NCBI GenBank assembly: GCA_030323885.1
Contig: CM059202.1
Location: 46,890,849 to 46,954,848, forward strand
From: Branchipolynoe longqiensis
Taxonomy: Eukaryota; Annelida; Polychaeta; Phyllodocida; Polynoidae
DNA length: 64,000 nt
Reading direction: 5' to 3'
In this document: positions 11,160-23,059 of the stretch, piece after piece
Layout of the letters: each line of letters begins with the position of its first letter
Position numbering within the stretch: the stretch's first letter is position 1
Program-made: the position numbers and the translations under genes
Notes under the pieces: model-generated
What the model was told of the DNA's origin: nothing
What the model saw: the letters and a program-made list of their open reading frames with translations, nothing else
Databases searched by the model: none

Positions 11160-12149
11160 TCAGATGATACACTGCCGGGTTTGCGGCCGCCTGGTCAGCT
11201 TGTCCTCAGCAACAATGCAAGGTCAAACTGGAAAACATGGATCAGAGCATATGATATATACGCCATTGCTGCAGGTGTCATATTGAAGGCAGAATGAGTG
11301 CAATGCTGCATCTTTCTTCACGTCGCTGGTGAAGAAGCGCAAAAAGTTTTCGCCAATATGTACATCGCGCTCGCTGACCGAGACAAGATCGGACGACTCA
11401 CAGAAGCATTCCAGACATATTGTATAGGCAAGTGCAGTTTGATACTAACAAGGTACAAGTTTAATTCGCATAATCAAGCTACAGAAACTATGGCCACATA
11501 CATCACAGCGCTAAGAGACAAGGTAAAGGATTGCTAATATGGGACATTGGAGGAGTCGCTGTTGCGCGATCGGTTGGTGGCTGGAGTAAAGAACATTAAT
11601 TTGCGTAACAAACTCCTGCAAACGGCTGAGTTAACTCTGGAGAAGTGTGTGAGTATGTGTGAAATAAGTGAATTCAGTTCGGATCTGTTGGAGGACACCA
11701 AATTAGATGTTGAGAGTAAGGAAATTGATTTTCCTAAGAACTATGCTACTGTGCGTACCGGTGCACTGGTGGTCCGGTCATCGGCGATGCCATCTTGGAA
11801 TTCTGGCGGTGCCAGTGCAGGAGAGTTCAAGATCCGTTGTCAGAACTGTGGATACGAACACTGCCGGGGAGTCTGCCCAGTGAAAGGCAAGGCTTATATA
11901 GCCAGCAAGAAGATCGGGCACTTCGGTAAGGTCTGCCGGAGCAGGCTGGGCAGGGTCAACGAATTGGCCGTCGAAGAGCCCAACCATTACAATGCTGAGC
12001 AAGACCCGGATCCGGCGGAGGTCAATGTGCTGACAACGGATCTGTTCATCGGTGCCATTGACCGCGGTGCCGAGCAAGATGCCGAGCTGTGGTACGCAAC
12101 CGTCCGAGTGAATGGTCGCCCTGTCAAGTTCAAGCTCGACACCGGGTAG
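11160..12149 (+). pseudogene. Gypsy 1 gag and protease start, broken
   Basis: One frame carries gag-like sequence from about 11,160. A first in-frame stop TGA lies at about 11,295, TAA at 11,535 and TAG at 12,147. Near 11,840-11,940 there is a CCHC-type zinc knuckle beginning CQNCGYEHCRGVC, with a degenerate second one ending GHFGKVC. The frame ends at the aspartic protease active site: KLDTG is followed immediately by the TAG stop, then protease-like sequence continues in the same frame. Gag would package the RNA and the protease would process the polyprotein. The stop directly after DTG might suggest regulated read-through, but with two other stops in the frame, decay is the simpler reading. 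Confidence 0.8.
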
Positions 12150-13500
12150 GAGGCAAACATGCTTCAGAGGAACGTCTTCGACAGAGTCGCTGCAGGGCAG
12201 CTGACAAACACCAGGTGTTCATTGGTGGCGTTCTCGGGACATCGGATCACTCCTGACGGGGAGGCGTCGGTTGACGTGAACGGCAGTAACTTCAGGTTCC
12301 AAGTGGTGCGGAACTGTCAGCCCATTTTGGGGAAACAGGCTTGTGTGACATTGAACCTGCTGGCGCGGGTTGACGAGGTGCACTCTGCTGTGCCGACGAA
12401 CATTTCCAAGTCGAACAACAGTCCCAGCGCCCGGGCTGAACAGCTGGTAAGCGAATACAAAGACGTGTTTCAAGGTTTAGGTCTTATCAAAGCAAATGCT
12501 GTCATTCATGTTCATAAATCTGTACAACCTGTTATAGATCCACCTAGAAAAATTCCATTTGCTATTCAAAGTAAAGTACATAGTGAACTTGATTGTATGG
12601 TAGAGTGTAATAGTTGAGCAGGATGAACCTAACGAGTGGGTTAATTCCATAACTATCGTAAACAAAATAAATAAGATAAGGATTTGTCTGGATCCGACTC
12701 AGTTGAACAAAGCAATAAAGATAGGGCCTCTCCCTACCAAAGCAATTGACAAAATTATTGTCAAGATGGCAGATGCGAAATATTTCTCAGTTTTGGATGC
12801 AATGACAGGGTATTGGCAAATAGAGTTAGATGAAGAAAGTTTGCGTCTGTGCACGTTTAACACTCCGTGGGGCCGGTACAAGTACACCCGCCTGCCTTTT
12901 GGCATCAAAACAGCCGGTGACATTTTTATTCAGGAAATGCACCGTGTCATGGGCGATCTACCCGGTATCGGGATAGTCACAGACAACATTTTGGTATATG
13001 GTTGAGGAACACAACGAGAGGCTCAAGGCCGTGTTGGACCAAGCTAGGTCGGTAAATCTCAAACTAAACGAGACCAAATCTTTGCTATGCAAAACTACAG
13101 TAAAGTATGTAGGTCATCAACTTACCCAACAGGGGGTGAAGCCTGATCCAGACAGAATACAAGCAATCCTAGACATGCCAGAGCCGCGCGACAAACAAGG
13201 CGTCCAAAGGTTCCTGGGCATGGTTGGGTATATGCACAAGTACATACCTAACATGTCCGAGATTGCCAAACCACTGCACACGCTCCTCGCTAAGGATCTA
13301 GCATGGCACTGGCAAAGCGAACAGCAGGATTCTTTTGATAAGTTGAAGGAGAAGTTGAGAACTGCTCCTGTGTTGTCTTATTATAATGTAAAAAACCCAT
13401 TGTCATTCAGGTAGATGCCTGTCAGTTAAGTCTAGGTGCTGTGTTGATGCAAGAAAGCAAGAAAGCAAGCCAATCGCACTCGCATTTCATGCGCTCAATT
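12150..13500 (+). pseudogene. Gypsy 1 protease/reverse transcriptase, broken
   Basis: RT blocks are spread over three frames. The first part (12,159-12,617) contains the region before the fingers, with IDPPRKIPFA. The next (12,703-13,005) holds FSVLDAMTGYWQIELDEES and TPWGRYKYTRLPFGIKTAG. The third (12,998-13,414) holds VKYVGHQLTQQGVKPDP and RFLGMVGYMHKYIP. The catalytic box, which in Ty3/Gypsy enzymes reads (F/Y)xDD, is TDN here, so even without the frameshifts the enzyme would be inactive. Frame breaks lie near 12,610, 13,003 and 13,400. Confidence 0.85.
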
Positions 13501-15090
13501 CAGCGCAGTGTGGTTATGCCACGATAAAGAAAGAAATGCTCGCCATATGTTTCGGATGCCAGAGGTTTCATGACTATATCTTTGGCAAAGAGGTTCAAAT
13601 TCAAATTGACCACAAGCAGTTGGTGGCGATAATGCAAAAACGGATTCACAAACTTTCGGCCAAACTGCAGAGAATGCGGATGCGTTTGCAAAACTACAAT
13701 ATTCAACTGTGTCATGTGAAGGGTTCTTTGATGTTTTTTGCAGACACGTTGTCCAGAACACATAGTGCTAATGTAGGTCATGGTAGCCTGTTTGATGACA
13801 CGTTCTGCGTGGCCGCAGTGGACACGCAATCGTCAAGTTTGTTAAGTAAAATTGTCAGAGAATATGAAAAAGATGTATCCATGTCCATGTTAATCACGCA
13901 CATTGAAGATGGGTGGGACACTACACGCATACAGACACCGCCGTGTCTTAGACAGTACATCCCACACAAAGACGAGTTAACGGTAGAAAACAATCTGGTC
14001 ATGAAAGGCAATCGGGTGGTGGTACCTCCGGGTCTCCGCAGGGAGATGATTGAGGCATTACACGAAACGCACATAGGGCGTGACAAAATCAAAGCAGTTA
14101 GCGCGAGACTGCATGTTCTGGCCTAACATAAACAGACAAATTGAGGAGAAAGTCATTCGGTGTGACACTTGACAGAATAACCGGAAAAGTTTGCATAATG
14201 AAACCGTAGATAAGCCACCCGATAGCCTGTCAGCCGTATGCGAAAGTAGGAGCAGACTTGTTTGAGTTAAACTATAAAAATTACCTGATGACTGTGGATT
14301 ATTACACAAAGTATCCAGAGGTAACGTTGTTGGGTGATACATCATCTGTCACAGTCATTGAGGCGATGAATGATAATTTTGCGAGGCACAGTATTCCTAG
14401 TCAGGTTATTTCGGACAATGGTCTGCAATTTAAGAGCCATGAGTACAGGGAGTTTGCGCAACACTATGGTTTTAAAGCCGTGTATTCCAGTCCGCAGTAT
14501 CCACGAAGCAATAGCCAGGTGGAAAGGTTGATGCAAACGTAAAGGACATGTTGAAGAAGTGCGAGAAAACAAATACAGACTTTCGGTTAGCTTTGTTGAA
14601 CTATCGGAACACTCCATTGCCCGTCTTGAATGCATCTCCGGCTCAGCTGCTCATGAGCAGAAGGCTGAGAGGGAGGTTGCCGATGGCGGAAGAATTTTGG
14701 TACCTGAGGCGCAAAATTCAAAGAAAGTGCAGACATTGAAAAGACAACAAAATCAGAAAGTGTTTCATGACAAAAAATGTGGTAAGCCACACACGCCTAT
14801 GAAAGTTGGGGACAAGATATAAAGTACAAAAATAATGCAGGGGAATGGAAAAAATGGGTAATTTTAGGTCGCACGGGTATCTCAGGGAGAGAATATCAGA
14901 TTTTAAACGAGGCGGGTAATATGTTGTATAGGAATAGGGTTCAGATTATAAGGGCACCCGAGGGGGGGCAGGCCGAACCAGTCGAGCAGGCGCAGAGTAG
15001 GGCAGCGTCATTGTCAAATCTAAACAATGCGGCTAATCTAAGTAGGTCAGGTCGGGTGATTAGGCTGGCGAGCAGGTTAAACCTGTAGTG
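13501..15090 (+). pseudogene. Gypsy 1 RNase H and integrase, broken
   Basis: RNase H-type sequence is present at 13,536-13,760 (EVQIQIDHKQLVAIM; ADTLSRTHS). It is followed by the integrase N-terminal zinc region (LHETHIGRD near 14,060), where an expected Cys is replaced by a stop at about 14,171. The integrase core at 14,258-14,542 shows the first Asp (VDYYTKYPEV), the second Asp (ISDNGLQFKSHEY) and the Glu region (SNSQVERLMQT). C-terminal sequence (LNASPAQLLMSRRLR) runs to about 14,740 and degenerates after that. There are at least three frame changes. Confidence 0.85.
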
Positions 15091-15349
15091 AGTCGATGTA
15101 TACATACGAACACATGTGCATGGAAGGATTAAGTTGTGTTTCAGCTGCATTTGGTGTGTGTGTTGTAATTAATGGACAATATATATATAATGTTTGAGGC
15201 TAAGCAGCTGGACAATCAGACGACTTCAGTGCCACAGTGTGCTCAGACATTTGCTAGAACCTGTGGTTTAATCTAAGTACACATATATGTTTGGTTATTG
15301 TAGGGTCATTATAAAACATTGCATCTTTCAGAAATACTTTAAGGGGGGA

Positions 15350-15552
15350 TGTGATATATGCATAATAGACGTCCAGACACGTGTGTAATATATGCTAATG
15401 AGATGCATAATGTTCTAAACAGTGAGTGAGACAAAGGAGTATGTAAATGAGATGATATCATGGATAGTTTAGCCGGCGGTTCAGTGAGCCCTGGACTGGA
15501 ATAAACCATTCAGTATCCAGAAGTCAAAGTGTTCAGATGTTGTACTTTCACA
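15350..15552 (+). repeat. 3' LTR of Gypsy 1
   Basis: Same length and ends as the 5' LTR (TGTGATATATG ... ACTTTCACA), with about 10 substitutions and no indels. It is followed by the TSD ATTGG. Confidence 0.92.
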
Positions 15553-15633
15553 ATTGGCACTGCCAAACGGTAAATGGCCTTCATATGAAATAAATCAGAT
15601 TCCTAAACTTGTTATCTTTTTCGTGTTGAGCAG

Positions 15634-15698
15634 GAGGTGGATGAGATCACAAGGAGTATGCTCACTGAACGTCGAAGTAAGAGATGCAGGGGATTCAG
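15634..15698 (+). CDS. Possible isolated host exon (65 nt), uncertain
   Basis: A good acceptor (CTTTTTCGTGTTGAGCAG) is followed by 65 nt open in one frame, coding EVDEITRSMLTERRSKRCRG plus two residues, and then a donor (TTCAG then GTGGGT). Sequence on both sides is unique rather than repetitive. No domain is recognisable in so short a peptide, and no partner exon was found nearby. It could equally be a chance match. Confidence 0.25.
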
Positions 15699-15817
15699 GT
15701 GGGTCTCTCACTTCATATCATGATCATCTATGAACAATAATTTGTGTAAGGATATGTGTTCAAGTAAATTGTCAGTGGGTATGTATTATTCTGTGGTATG
15801 TAGATATAACACATATC

Positions 15818-16052
15818 GTATTACCCTACTTAGAGAGCAACCCCGCTTAGTAGGCACACCCCAGATTTTAGGCTAATAACTGGGGATTTCATGGCAAATC
15901 AGAGCATAGTAAAGCTTACTTTGCAATTATTTATAATTCAGTTTAATGCAATAAAGACCTGTTAGTTGGCACAACCTGATTTGGGGAAGGGCTGCACCTA
16001 CTAATAACTAAACTTCGATCTAATAGGCACGCCTTGTAACCAGGGTAATGCA
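15818..16052. mobile_element. Possible small MITE
   Basis: The left end ATTACCCTACTTAGAGAGC and the reverse complement of the right end, ATTACCCTGGTTACAAGG, form imperfect TIRs. Internal AGTAGGCAC / GTGCCTATT motifs also mirror each other. About 230 bp, non-coding. Confidence 0.35.
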
Positions 16053-16685
16053 GTAAGGGAACAAAACTCTATAAGATTTAGGTTGTCTCTCATTACAATA
16101 TGTCATCGGATGTGATCATCTTAGATCAATAACAGACCTAATGTTCCATTGCCTACTGAACGAGTGGTCACATCTTCAAACATGACAACCCTTGAATAAT
16201 AATAGATGGAGTTATTACCTTTGATAGTTAGGTTAGGCTGCTGGCCACAATTATAAATACTTATTATTGAAGATCATGAAGGGCCATTCACCTCAGATGG
16301 CTTGATAATCCAGGTCTTTACCATATTTCAATCTGCAAGTTTTTATGCTTGTGTCATGCTTACGATGTTACATGTCATGCCCCCAATCTAAATGTTATCA
16401 AGAGGACAGAGACTTTGTTTAACGTGATGCAAGCACCCCCAGACAAGTAGACATGGATTTAATATTGTTTCACTGCATTTGTAGATGTTTGATTTATGAT
16501 CTTGTGGTGTGTACAGGGTGTTTGCATCAACTTTTTTGTGATTCACAAGGTCATATAAAAAAATAGTACAAAAACCAGTCCTTGTGTAACCATTTATATT
16601 TGCTCTAATGAGTATGATTGCTCCAGTGGTTAAACAAAATTAAACTGTATTTGGCCAAATAGTTAAAACAGAGTTGTTAATGTAT
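16053..16685. other. No gene recognised
   Basis: AT-rich unique sequence between the possible MITE and the LTR of Gypsy 2. I see nothing else in it. Confidence 0.5.
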
Positions 16686-17019
16686 TGTGATGGCCCACGG
16701 TCTTCCACACTGTCATGCACTCACGGAAGAAGGCCAAGATTTAGTACAGTACGCTTCCAACTGGTTTATTACTGAAACCTATCCGTTCTCCGCGGCGTCA
16801 ACAGTCAACTGACCCAACCCCTAACTCCCCAGGTCCGATGTTGCCTCTATAGGTGGGTGGGGGGGGTTCTAGTCACACACCACAGAGGGCATCCCAGTCG
16901 GGGCTCTGCCCGGTGGCTAGTGTGCCGCCACCTAACGCAGTTCAGTGTAACTGCATAGGTGTGCGGCATAGTGTCTGCCGCCACCGCATGGTAGTGGGGC
17001 TCATGTACAGACTTCTACA
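16686..17019 (-). repeat. 3' LTR of Gypsy 2 (minus strand)
   Basis: In element orientation it starts TGTAGAAGTCTG and ends GGGCCATCACA. Immediately to the right, 17,020-17,035 reads CTGCCCCCCCC, i.e. a polypurine tract on the minus strand, which fixes the orientation. A second copy stands alone at 39,512-39,854. The matching 5' LTR is not found in the window. Confidence 0.75.
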
Positions 17020-20000
17020 CTGCCCCCCCCCTGGAGTCTCACCGGTTGCAAAATGTGCAATGCCTAGATCTGCCCGCAGATATAGTGAAGTCTAGCTAAC
17101 TAACTGCAAGGCAAACATGATCTGAATCTAGGTGAAGAAAGGAGCTTTAAATGTTATGTCATCCTAAGCGACCTCTCCCAGCTTCTAGGTAGGTTGTGTA
17201 ATGGAATGTTTCTTGCTGGGAGACGAGAATTGTTCATACCCTACAACTGAAACCCCCTCGACAAGAGGAAGCAAAGAGCTGCTCAATCGACCCCACCCCC
17301 ATCTCAGGAGAACCGGCTGCAGGGCGCTTATGTGCGGAGCCGCTCCTCTTAGAGCTCCCTCAGTCCATCCTCCCGTGTGCCTGCGTCACCTGGCCGGTAG
17401 ATCACAGACAGTAGATCACAGACAGTATTACACCGCGGACACGTCAAGCAAACACACCCAGGACCTGTCACGCTCGACAACCCGCTCTGGTGTAGAGTGC
17501 ATGAAAGTAGAAGGGCGGTGTTACTTATAACAATTGAGAGTATTACATACCAAATAGAACGTTGGTATGTAATACATCCCATAGTAAGCTAAGGGTGCCA
17601 GCAAGAACCCCTTCTCCTACAGGGCAATTACACCCTGTGCATCCTCAACTACTACAGCAGAAGTCGATACACACCCTGTCATTCATGAACTGCCAGAAGC
17701 GCTTACTTTAAAAGTAATATAATATAAAGAATGCAGTTTATTATAATAGTCAGAGAGGCACTGAAAATGATAATATAGTATATGATATCTATAAGTGCCA
17801 ACCCTCCAACTCTCGCACCATCAACAACCTTGATCCACTAGATAAATTTTGAGAGAATGTTTCCTAATAGGCGTGGAAAAAGGAAGACAGAGGGGGTGGA
17901 AGTTGAGGAATAATAATTATACACATATTTAAACAAAATTAATTATTCCGACCCTTGCTGCAAAACAGGCAAAACACAAGTAACTAGCCCCTCCAATCAG
18001 GAGAGACTCAGATCTTCACCACGACATAACATATCAACAATCGTACTGGCAATAAACATAGTACTAACAGTGGGCTGTACGAAATGCTAATTCACATCAT
18101 GGATATGAATGTAAATAGTGACTTTGCATAATTTAAATAAGTATATATTTGTATATTATTTAAAAATAGATATATACATAGCGGTGCCTATCCCCAAACA
18201 AACAAAAACTGCCAGGGGTGCTGGTCTTTAATTACCCCTACGTGACACCCAGAATCCCTCGGACATGGGTGGGCGCCGGCCACCTGCGGGGGCAGTTAGT
18301 CGTCGTTCACCTTACTGTCACCTGTCATCTGATCATCGCCGTCTGCCTCGGTGGCTGTGAAGCCTATCTCTGATGCTGAACCTGGGAGAAAATAATTCTA
18401 GTGATCTCAAAAGATCCATCCCAGGTTCGGAAATCTCTTGGATAATTCTCCTGGGTGGGTAAAGGAAGAACTATAAGAGTCCTCCCGCCCACATCTATCA
18501 AAGGACCAATGTCAGACACCTTGATGCCCATCGGCTTGGTGGAACCTCCCCCTGCTGACTGTGTGCGACGCAGTGTGGAAGTCAACTGCCTGGAGGCAGC
18601 AGCTACACCACGCGCAGAACTCATGGCAGTTTCTGCAGGAGGTCGGTCAACAACTGCAGACAGTGGTGCCACCTGGCGCAAACCCGGTGAACCACCGCTG
18701 AGAGACTGCGCTGTCCTTCCTAGAGCAGGGCTCAGAGAAGGCAGATCCATCTGAGATGAGGATGACGATGTGACCAACCGTTCTTGGCGAACATGCCAGG
18801 CTCAAAAGCGGGCAAGCTCCTCGAGATCCACTAGGATAGCCTGGACCCTTTTAATTTTGTACATGCTGGGGGCCGCTGTCACCAAGGTGGAGTAAAGTGA
18901 CAGAAAGGCGACTCCAGGTGGAGACACTAGTCCGCCGACCGCACCCCTCCGTGGGCCTCTGGCTTTCGCCAACAGGCAACACCTGCTGGTTGACCTTTAA
19001 CAGCAACTCTTCTATAGTCATCATCACTGACAAATGGCCAATAATTAATATGCCCACGGTGTCGCTACACTCAGCCTCTGTAAAGGGGGTAAGAAGGCTC
19101 AACACCCTGTAATTTGGTGCCGAACCGAGAAGCATAAGAATATATATATATATGTAACGAAGGAGGCAAAAACGCACAGGTGTTGCTTGGGGTGCGGCTG
19201 GCAGGCAAGTGGCAAGTCCAGTGCACCTTGGCCCGGTGGGAGCGTGCGCAGACAGCAGCGCCGCCAGTCCCCCTGGCATCGAACCCGGGAACCACACTTG
19301 TGGTAATTAGCAGAGAAGTAGTATAGCCGGAGCCCTTCTGGCTTACATCCGTATACAGAGGGTCTGTATACGCGCTGTATATATATATATTAATGTAATT
19401 AAATTGTATTATTATCATCTGCCATGTGGCAAAGCATCTTTCCGCTTTCACAGTCACACCATTTCAAACAGCATGACCGAGTCAATGAAGTCCAGTCGGC
19501 ATGCTAATCAGAGAGCGCCTACCTCGCCCGTGTTATGCTAGGTGCGCCACCAGTCCAAGCTGAGTGCCCTATTTAGGGAATCCTGCCAAGCCCCCCCGCA
19601 GGGGAATTCCCCACCCCCGCAGTACCCACCTATGTCATTATGTACTGTGAGGCTGCGGACAATCACCAGCCGCCCCAGTATAGGTGACCTAGTTACCCCA
19701 ACTCACTAGTCTAGACAGCTATGCACCCACCCTCGAGCTAAAGATAAACACTCCCCTTCCATAGCAGTTATAACGCAGTAGGCCCTGTCAACTTTAACTA
19801 CTTTGTTAGACGAGAAATGGAAGAAAATAAACACACAGCTTTGGGTGGAGGCATTACGCAGAACAGTCGTAACTGCACCCATTTGTTGCCATCCCGGGGG
19901 CCCCCAGTCCTTCCCAACCACTCTCAAATAACTGCGTAGTCAAGTTAACTGAACATATTTACTGCGTAACTGGTGTGACAGGGATCGGAGTAACTTATGT

Positions 20001-20070
20001 ACCCCAACCCCTGGAGACCCTACAACACAAGGGTGGAGTAGCCCCAATACCTGCTACTCCACCCATACCA
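17020..20070 (-). mobile_element. Gypsy 2 3' region with unclear content
   Basis: About 3 kb lies between the end of integrase and the polypurine tract, longer than usual for a Gypsy element. It contains a minus-strand open stretch at 18,364-18,777 (137 aa, Ser/Pro/Gly-rich start, ending with a GSFEITRIIF-like segment) that I do not recognise. There is also a probable tRNA-like insertion at about 19,150-19,375 (reverse complement contains GGTTCCCGGGTTCGATGCC, flanked by TA repeats), and a 20-bp block GTACATGCTGGGGGCCGCTG (18,860) shared with 28,067. Later insertions or a third gene could explain the length. Confidence 0.4.
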
Positions 20071-20071
20071 G

Positions 20072-21570
20072 TTATCTACGCCGTAACGCTAATCGCTCGG
20101 ATTGCCGCACAGGCGGTGCATCCAAAACCCCGTCAGGCCTCTGTCCAACTGGCACAGAGTCACTGCTGCTACTTGAGCTACTGCGTATGGCAATAACACT
20201 ATTGGAATCGGACACTGATTTAGAGTGACACCAATGCTTATTTCTCCGTTTATTAGGTCTATGGCGCTTAGGCCGCAGAGCCTCTTCCACAGTAACTGGA
20301 AGCCCAGCTACTCTCTTCCGACTGGATGCATCTATAGTGCCAGCCTCCACATGTGCAGGTGTCGGCATGTCTCCTACATGAGCACCCAACCATGAGGATG
20401 GCCCAGCGTTCCTAGACATCTGCTCGGTGTAAAGCTTAAGACGTCTAACATTGGATTTACGGTATTTTCCATCCTTGCCCTTCATAATAACTGTAGTGTC
20501 AGAGACAACTTCTGTTATAGTAAAGGGACCGTCCCAGTTCTTTGCGAGCTTGACCCAAACTAGCGGTGCATGATACCGCATTACCCAATCTCCCACCTTG
20601 AACTGATGCCACGCAGCAGGCCCGTAGTCAGATTTTTGACGAGCCGCTGCCCGGCCCAAAGCATCGCGAACTGCTCTATACGCGTGGTGAAAGCAATGCT
20701 CCAACCATCTTACAAACATGATCTCACAAGGCCGGTCTACTTGACCATTCACTACCCCGAACTGCAGATCAGCAGCTACTCGGAGTTCCTCACCAAATAG
20801 TAACTTGTTCGGAGTCATGCCAGCAGATACATGCACCGTACAGTTATATGCATTGGCCAATCCCAATCCTCTTGGAAGTCATTTACAGTACAAGCCAATG
20901 CAGAAATTAGCGTCTTATTAAAGTGCTCTACCATACCATCCGATTGAAGACAGTATGGGTTCGTACACATTTTTTTAATGCCCAACAAGCGCAACATGGA
21001 CTGAAATAAGGTTGACTCAAATTCCCGTCCCTGATCCAAATGGATCCACATTGGGGCCCCGAATATGAATACCCAGCTATCCACCAATGCCTGCGCTGCC
21101 GTGGGTGCAGTGTGGTCTTTTAAGGGGTACACTTGCTCATACTTGGTCAAATAGTCTTGGACTACCATCGTCACCACATTCCCCCTAGACGTCGTCTTAA
21201 ACCCGGACACAAAGTCACATGCTAGACGGCACCACCGATGCCCAGATAACTCCTGAGTCAACGGAAGCTTAGTAATCCCTTCACAACCTGACATTTATGG
21301 CAAGTGCGTACCCACCATTTAATATCAGAAATCATGCCCGGCCAATAGAAACGCCAAACCAAACGCTTTGTGGAGCGAACTCTTCCAAAGTGAGTGGCTG
21401 TAGAATGCCCATGGATTTATAATCTTGCGAGTCTCTGCATTCTCCACCGCCAGCTCATCACACAAAGGCTTGGAGCGGCCTTCCTCCAGCCACCTGATCA
21501 CACGCAGTATGGAGGAGTCTTGGCGCTGCGCCAGACGCACCTCGGATAATGTCTTATAGTTCATCATCAT
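20072..21570 (-). pseudogene. Gypsy 2 integrase, broken
   Basis: Reading leftwards, 21,325-21,570 and 20,815-21,294 give the integrase: SGHRWCRLACDFVSG (first catalytic Asp in CDF), then HLDQGREFEST (second Asp), and LQSDGMVEHFNKTL, where the catalytic Glu lies. After a frame change near 20,840 the C-terminal part continues to 20,072 (VSAGMTPNKLLFGEELR; WHQFKVGDWVMRY; NWDGPFTITEV). It ends with a basic/Ser-rich tail, LRPKRHRPNKRRNKHW. Integrase inserts the cDNA copy into the host genome. At least one frameshift separates the halves. Confidence 0.85.
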
Positions 21571-22288
21571 CTATGACCGCCAGACGCATCGCAGCTATAG
21601 CTGCGAGCACACAATTATGCGCGCCGCAGTCCGTGCAGTCACCCCAGCCGCATTTGCGAACCGGAATCCTACTCAGGCTGGCTGCGTTGATATGATCCAC
21701 CCCTTTCCTGTACACAATGTGCTCATTTGTCACACCGTATTCAGATTGGGTGACCAACCAGCGCCCCATCATCCCCTTGGCCTCCTTGAAATTCAATAGC
21801 CACCCAAGAGAGTGATGATCTGTCTGGAGAATAAAATCCGACCCTACCAGGAAGTGCTTCCACTTCCTGCTATACACAACGATAGCCATCAACTATATTT
21901 TCGTCGTGCAGTAGTTCCACTGTGCTTTATTAAGTTTATTACTAGCAAATAACAGCGGGACCTCCACCTCATCCTGAACCTGACTTAAAACGCCCGATAT
22001 CGCCAATCCTGATGCATCAGTGTCCAGAATAAATTGCCCCACCGCACGCGGATAGCGTAGCACTGGGGTCTGGGTGAAGGCTCGTTTCATGTCCAGAAAT
22101 GCCACTTCCTGAGCCTCGCCCCACATAAATTTGATTTTCTTCGCGGTGACGACCAAGTCCTGCAGAGGAAAAGCCAACCGCGCAAAATCAGCAATCAAAT
22201 CGCGGTAGTATGACACAAACCTGGGGAACGATCTAACCTCCTTCATATCCTCAGAATTTCCGTCCAACACACGTGACCGCAGCCCCAC
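21554..22288 (-). pseudogene. Gypsy 2 RT C-terminus and RNase H, RT core deleted
   Basis: The minus strand reads VRSFPRFVSYYRDLI (connection after the RT palm), ILDTDASGLAISGVLSQ (RNase H start, first Asp), NKAQWNYCTTKI, then after a stop VVYSRKWKHFLVGSDFILQT and INAASLSRIP. The fingers and palm of RT, including the YxDD box, are missing. The sequence passes from protease (near 22,270) straight into the connection domain, so about 1 kb has been deleted. Order and motifs are those of Gypsy pol. Confidence 0.8.
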
Positions 22289-22679
22289 TGTCTACTAAGA
22301 AATACCCGATAGTCCCCCTAATGCTCACTTTCACATACCACCGTTTTCCTTCCAAAGTCCAGAAAGTGGAATCGACAAACAGGCATCTATCACAAGGGTG
22401 GCATAGGTTGCACCCCTGACACTCTACTATATATTGCATACAGTCGTCCAGAGGCGCGGGAGCCAAGGCTGAAACGCAATGCGCCCTCTGCCTGATGCCA
22501 TCCCACAATACTGACTCCACTGGGATAATGTTACCCGGGGCGGTCACCGGCAGTCCGGCACTAGCATCAGACTTAACACCGAGTCCGCTTTGGCGGTATT
22601 CAGGCTTCCCAAATGGCGAGACCCCTCCAAGAGGGCGCCGGCAGATTCGACGAGATATCCGAAGAAGCAGGGCATGCAC
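22251..22679 (-). pseudogene. Gypsy 2 gag end and protease
   Basis: On the minus strand a Cys-rich stretch (CQGCNLCHPCDRCLF) precedes the retropepsin-like active site GYFLVDSGAAVTCVG. DSGA is the D(T/S)GA signature of the retroviral aspartic protease. The frame then runs out at the deletion junction. A + strand fragment of the same region is found at 42,215-42,680. Confidence 0.75.
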
Positions 22680-23026
22680 TATGCACCGGATACTGCGACT
22701 CCCGGTTACCCAACCGTGTCACCTCAGTATCCCTCTCACAGTCCTCACCAAGCCCTAAACTACGCCTAAACGCTGCTTTTTCGGCATGAAAGGCTGCACG
22801 TTCATCTGCAAGAGCGACTAAAGCTGAATCAATGTCGCACCTTTCGGCTGCCAACAATTGCTCACATCTCTGATTCTCATCTTGCATCTGAATACTCAGC
22901 GCCTCCCGCATTGAAATTTCCTCCGACTGCCTGACCCAAGCAGCTTTCTGCTCTTCAATCAATAGACAGTTAGAAGTAACTTCCTCAGCAGAAATGCGCC
23001 ATGCCACATCTAGATCTTCTAAATCG
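22605..23026 (-). pseudogene. Gypsy 2 gag, part right of protease
   Basis: The minus strand is open with a predicted coiled-coil: EEQKAAWVRQSEEIS, QMQDENQRCEQLLAAERCD and ALVALADERAAFHAEKAAF. It then continues to SSDISSNLPAPSWRGL. The piece is cut at 23,026 by the LINE; gag sequence resumes beyond 26,136. Confidence 0.65.
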
Positions 23027-23059
23027 CGGTCGATTGCAGAGGAAACCATTCCTAAGACC

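Larger units (their letters stand above)
10952..15552 (+). mobile_element. Complete but decayed Gypsy-type LTR retrotransposon 1
   Basis: The 4,601-bp element is bounded by two 203-bp LTRs and by a perfect 5-bp TSD, ATTGG, at 10,947-10,951 and 15,553-15,557. Internal order is gag, protease, RT, RNase H, integrase, which is the Gypsy (Ty3) order because integrase is last. A purine tract, AAGGGGGGA (15,341-15,349), precedes the 3' LTR; the sequence after the 5' LTR starts TGG as a primer-binding site should. Comparing the LTRs by eye gives about 10 differences in 203 bp, so the insertion is not recent. The genes carry several stops and frameshifts, so it cannot be autonomous. Confidence 0.92.

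Noticed and set aside
17201..17530. + strand 109-codon frame
   Set aside because: Lies opposite the minus-strand Gypsy 2 3' region, with no domain and no repeat family support.
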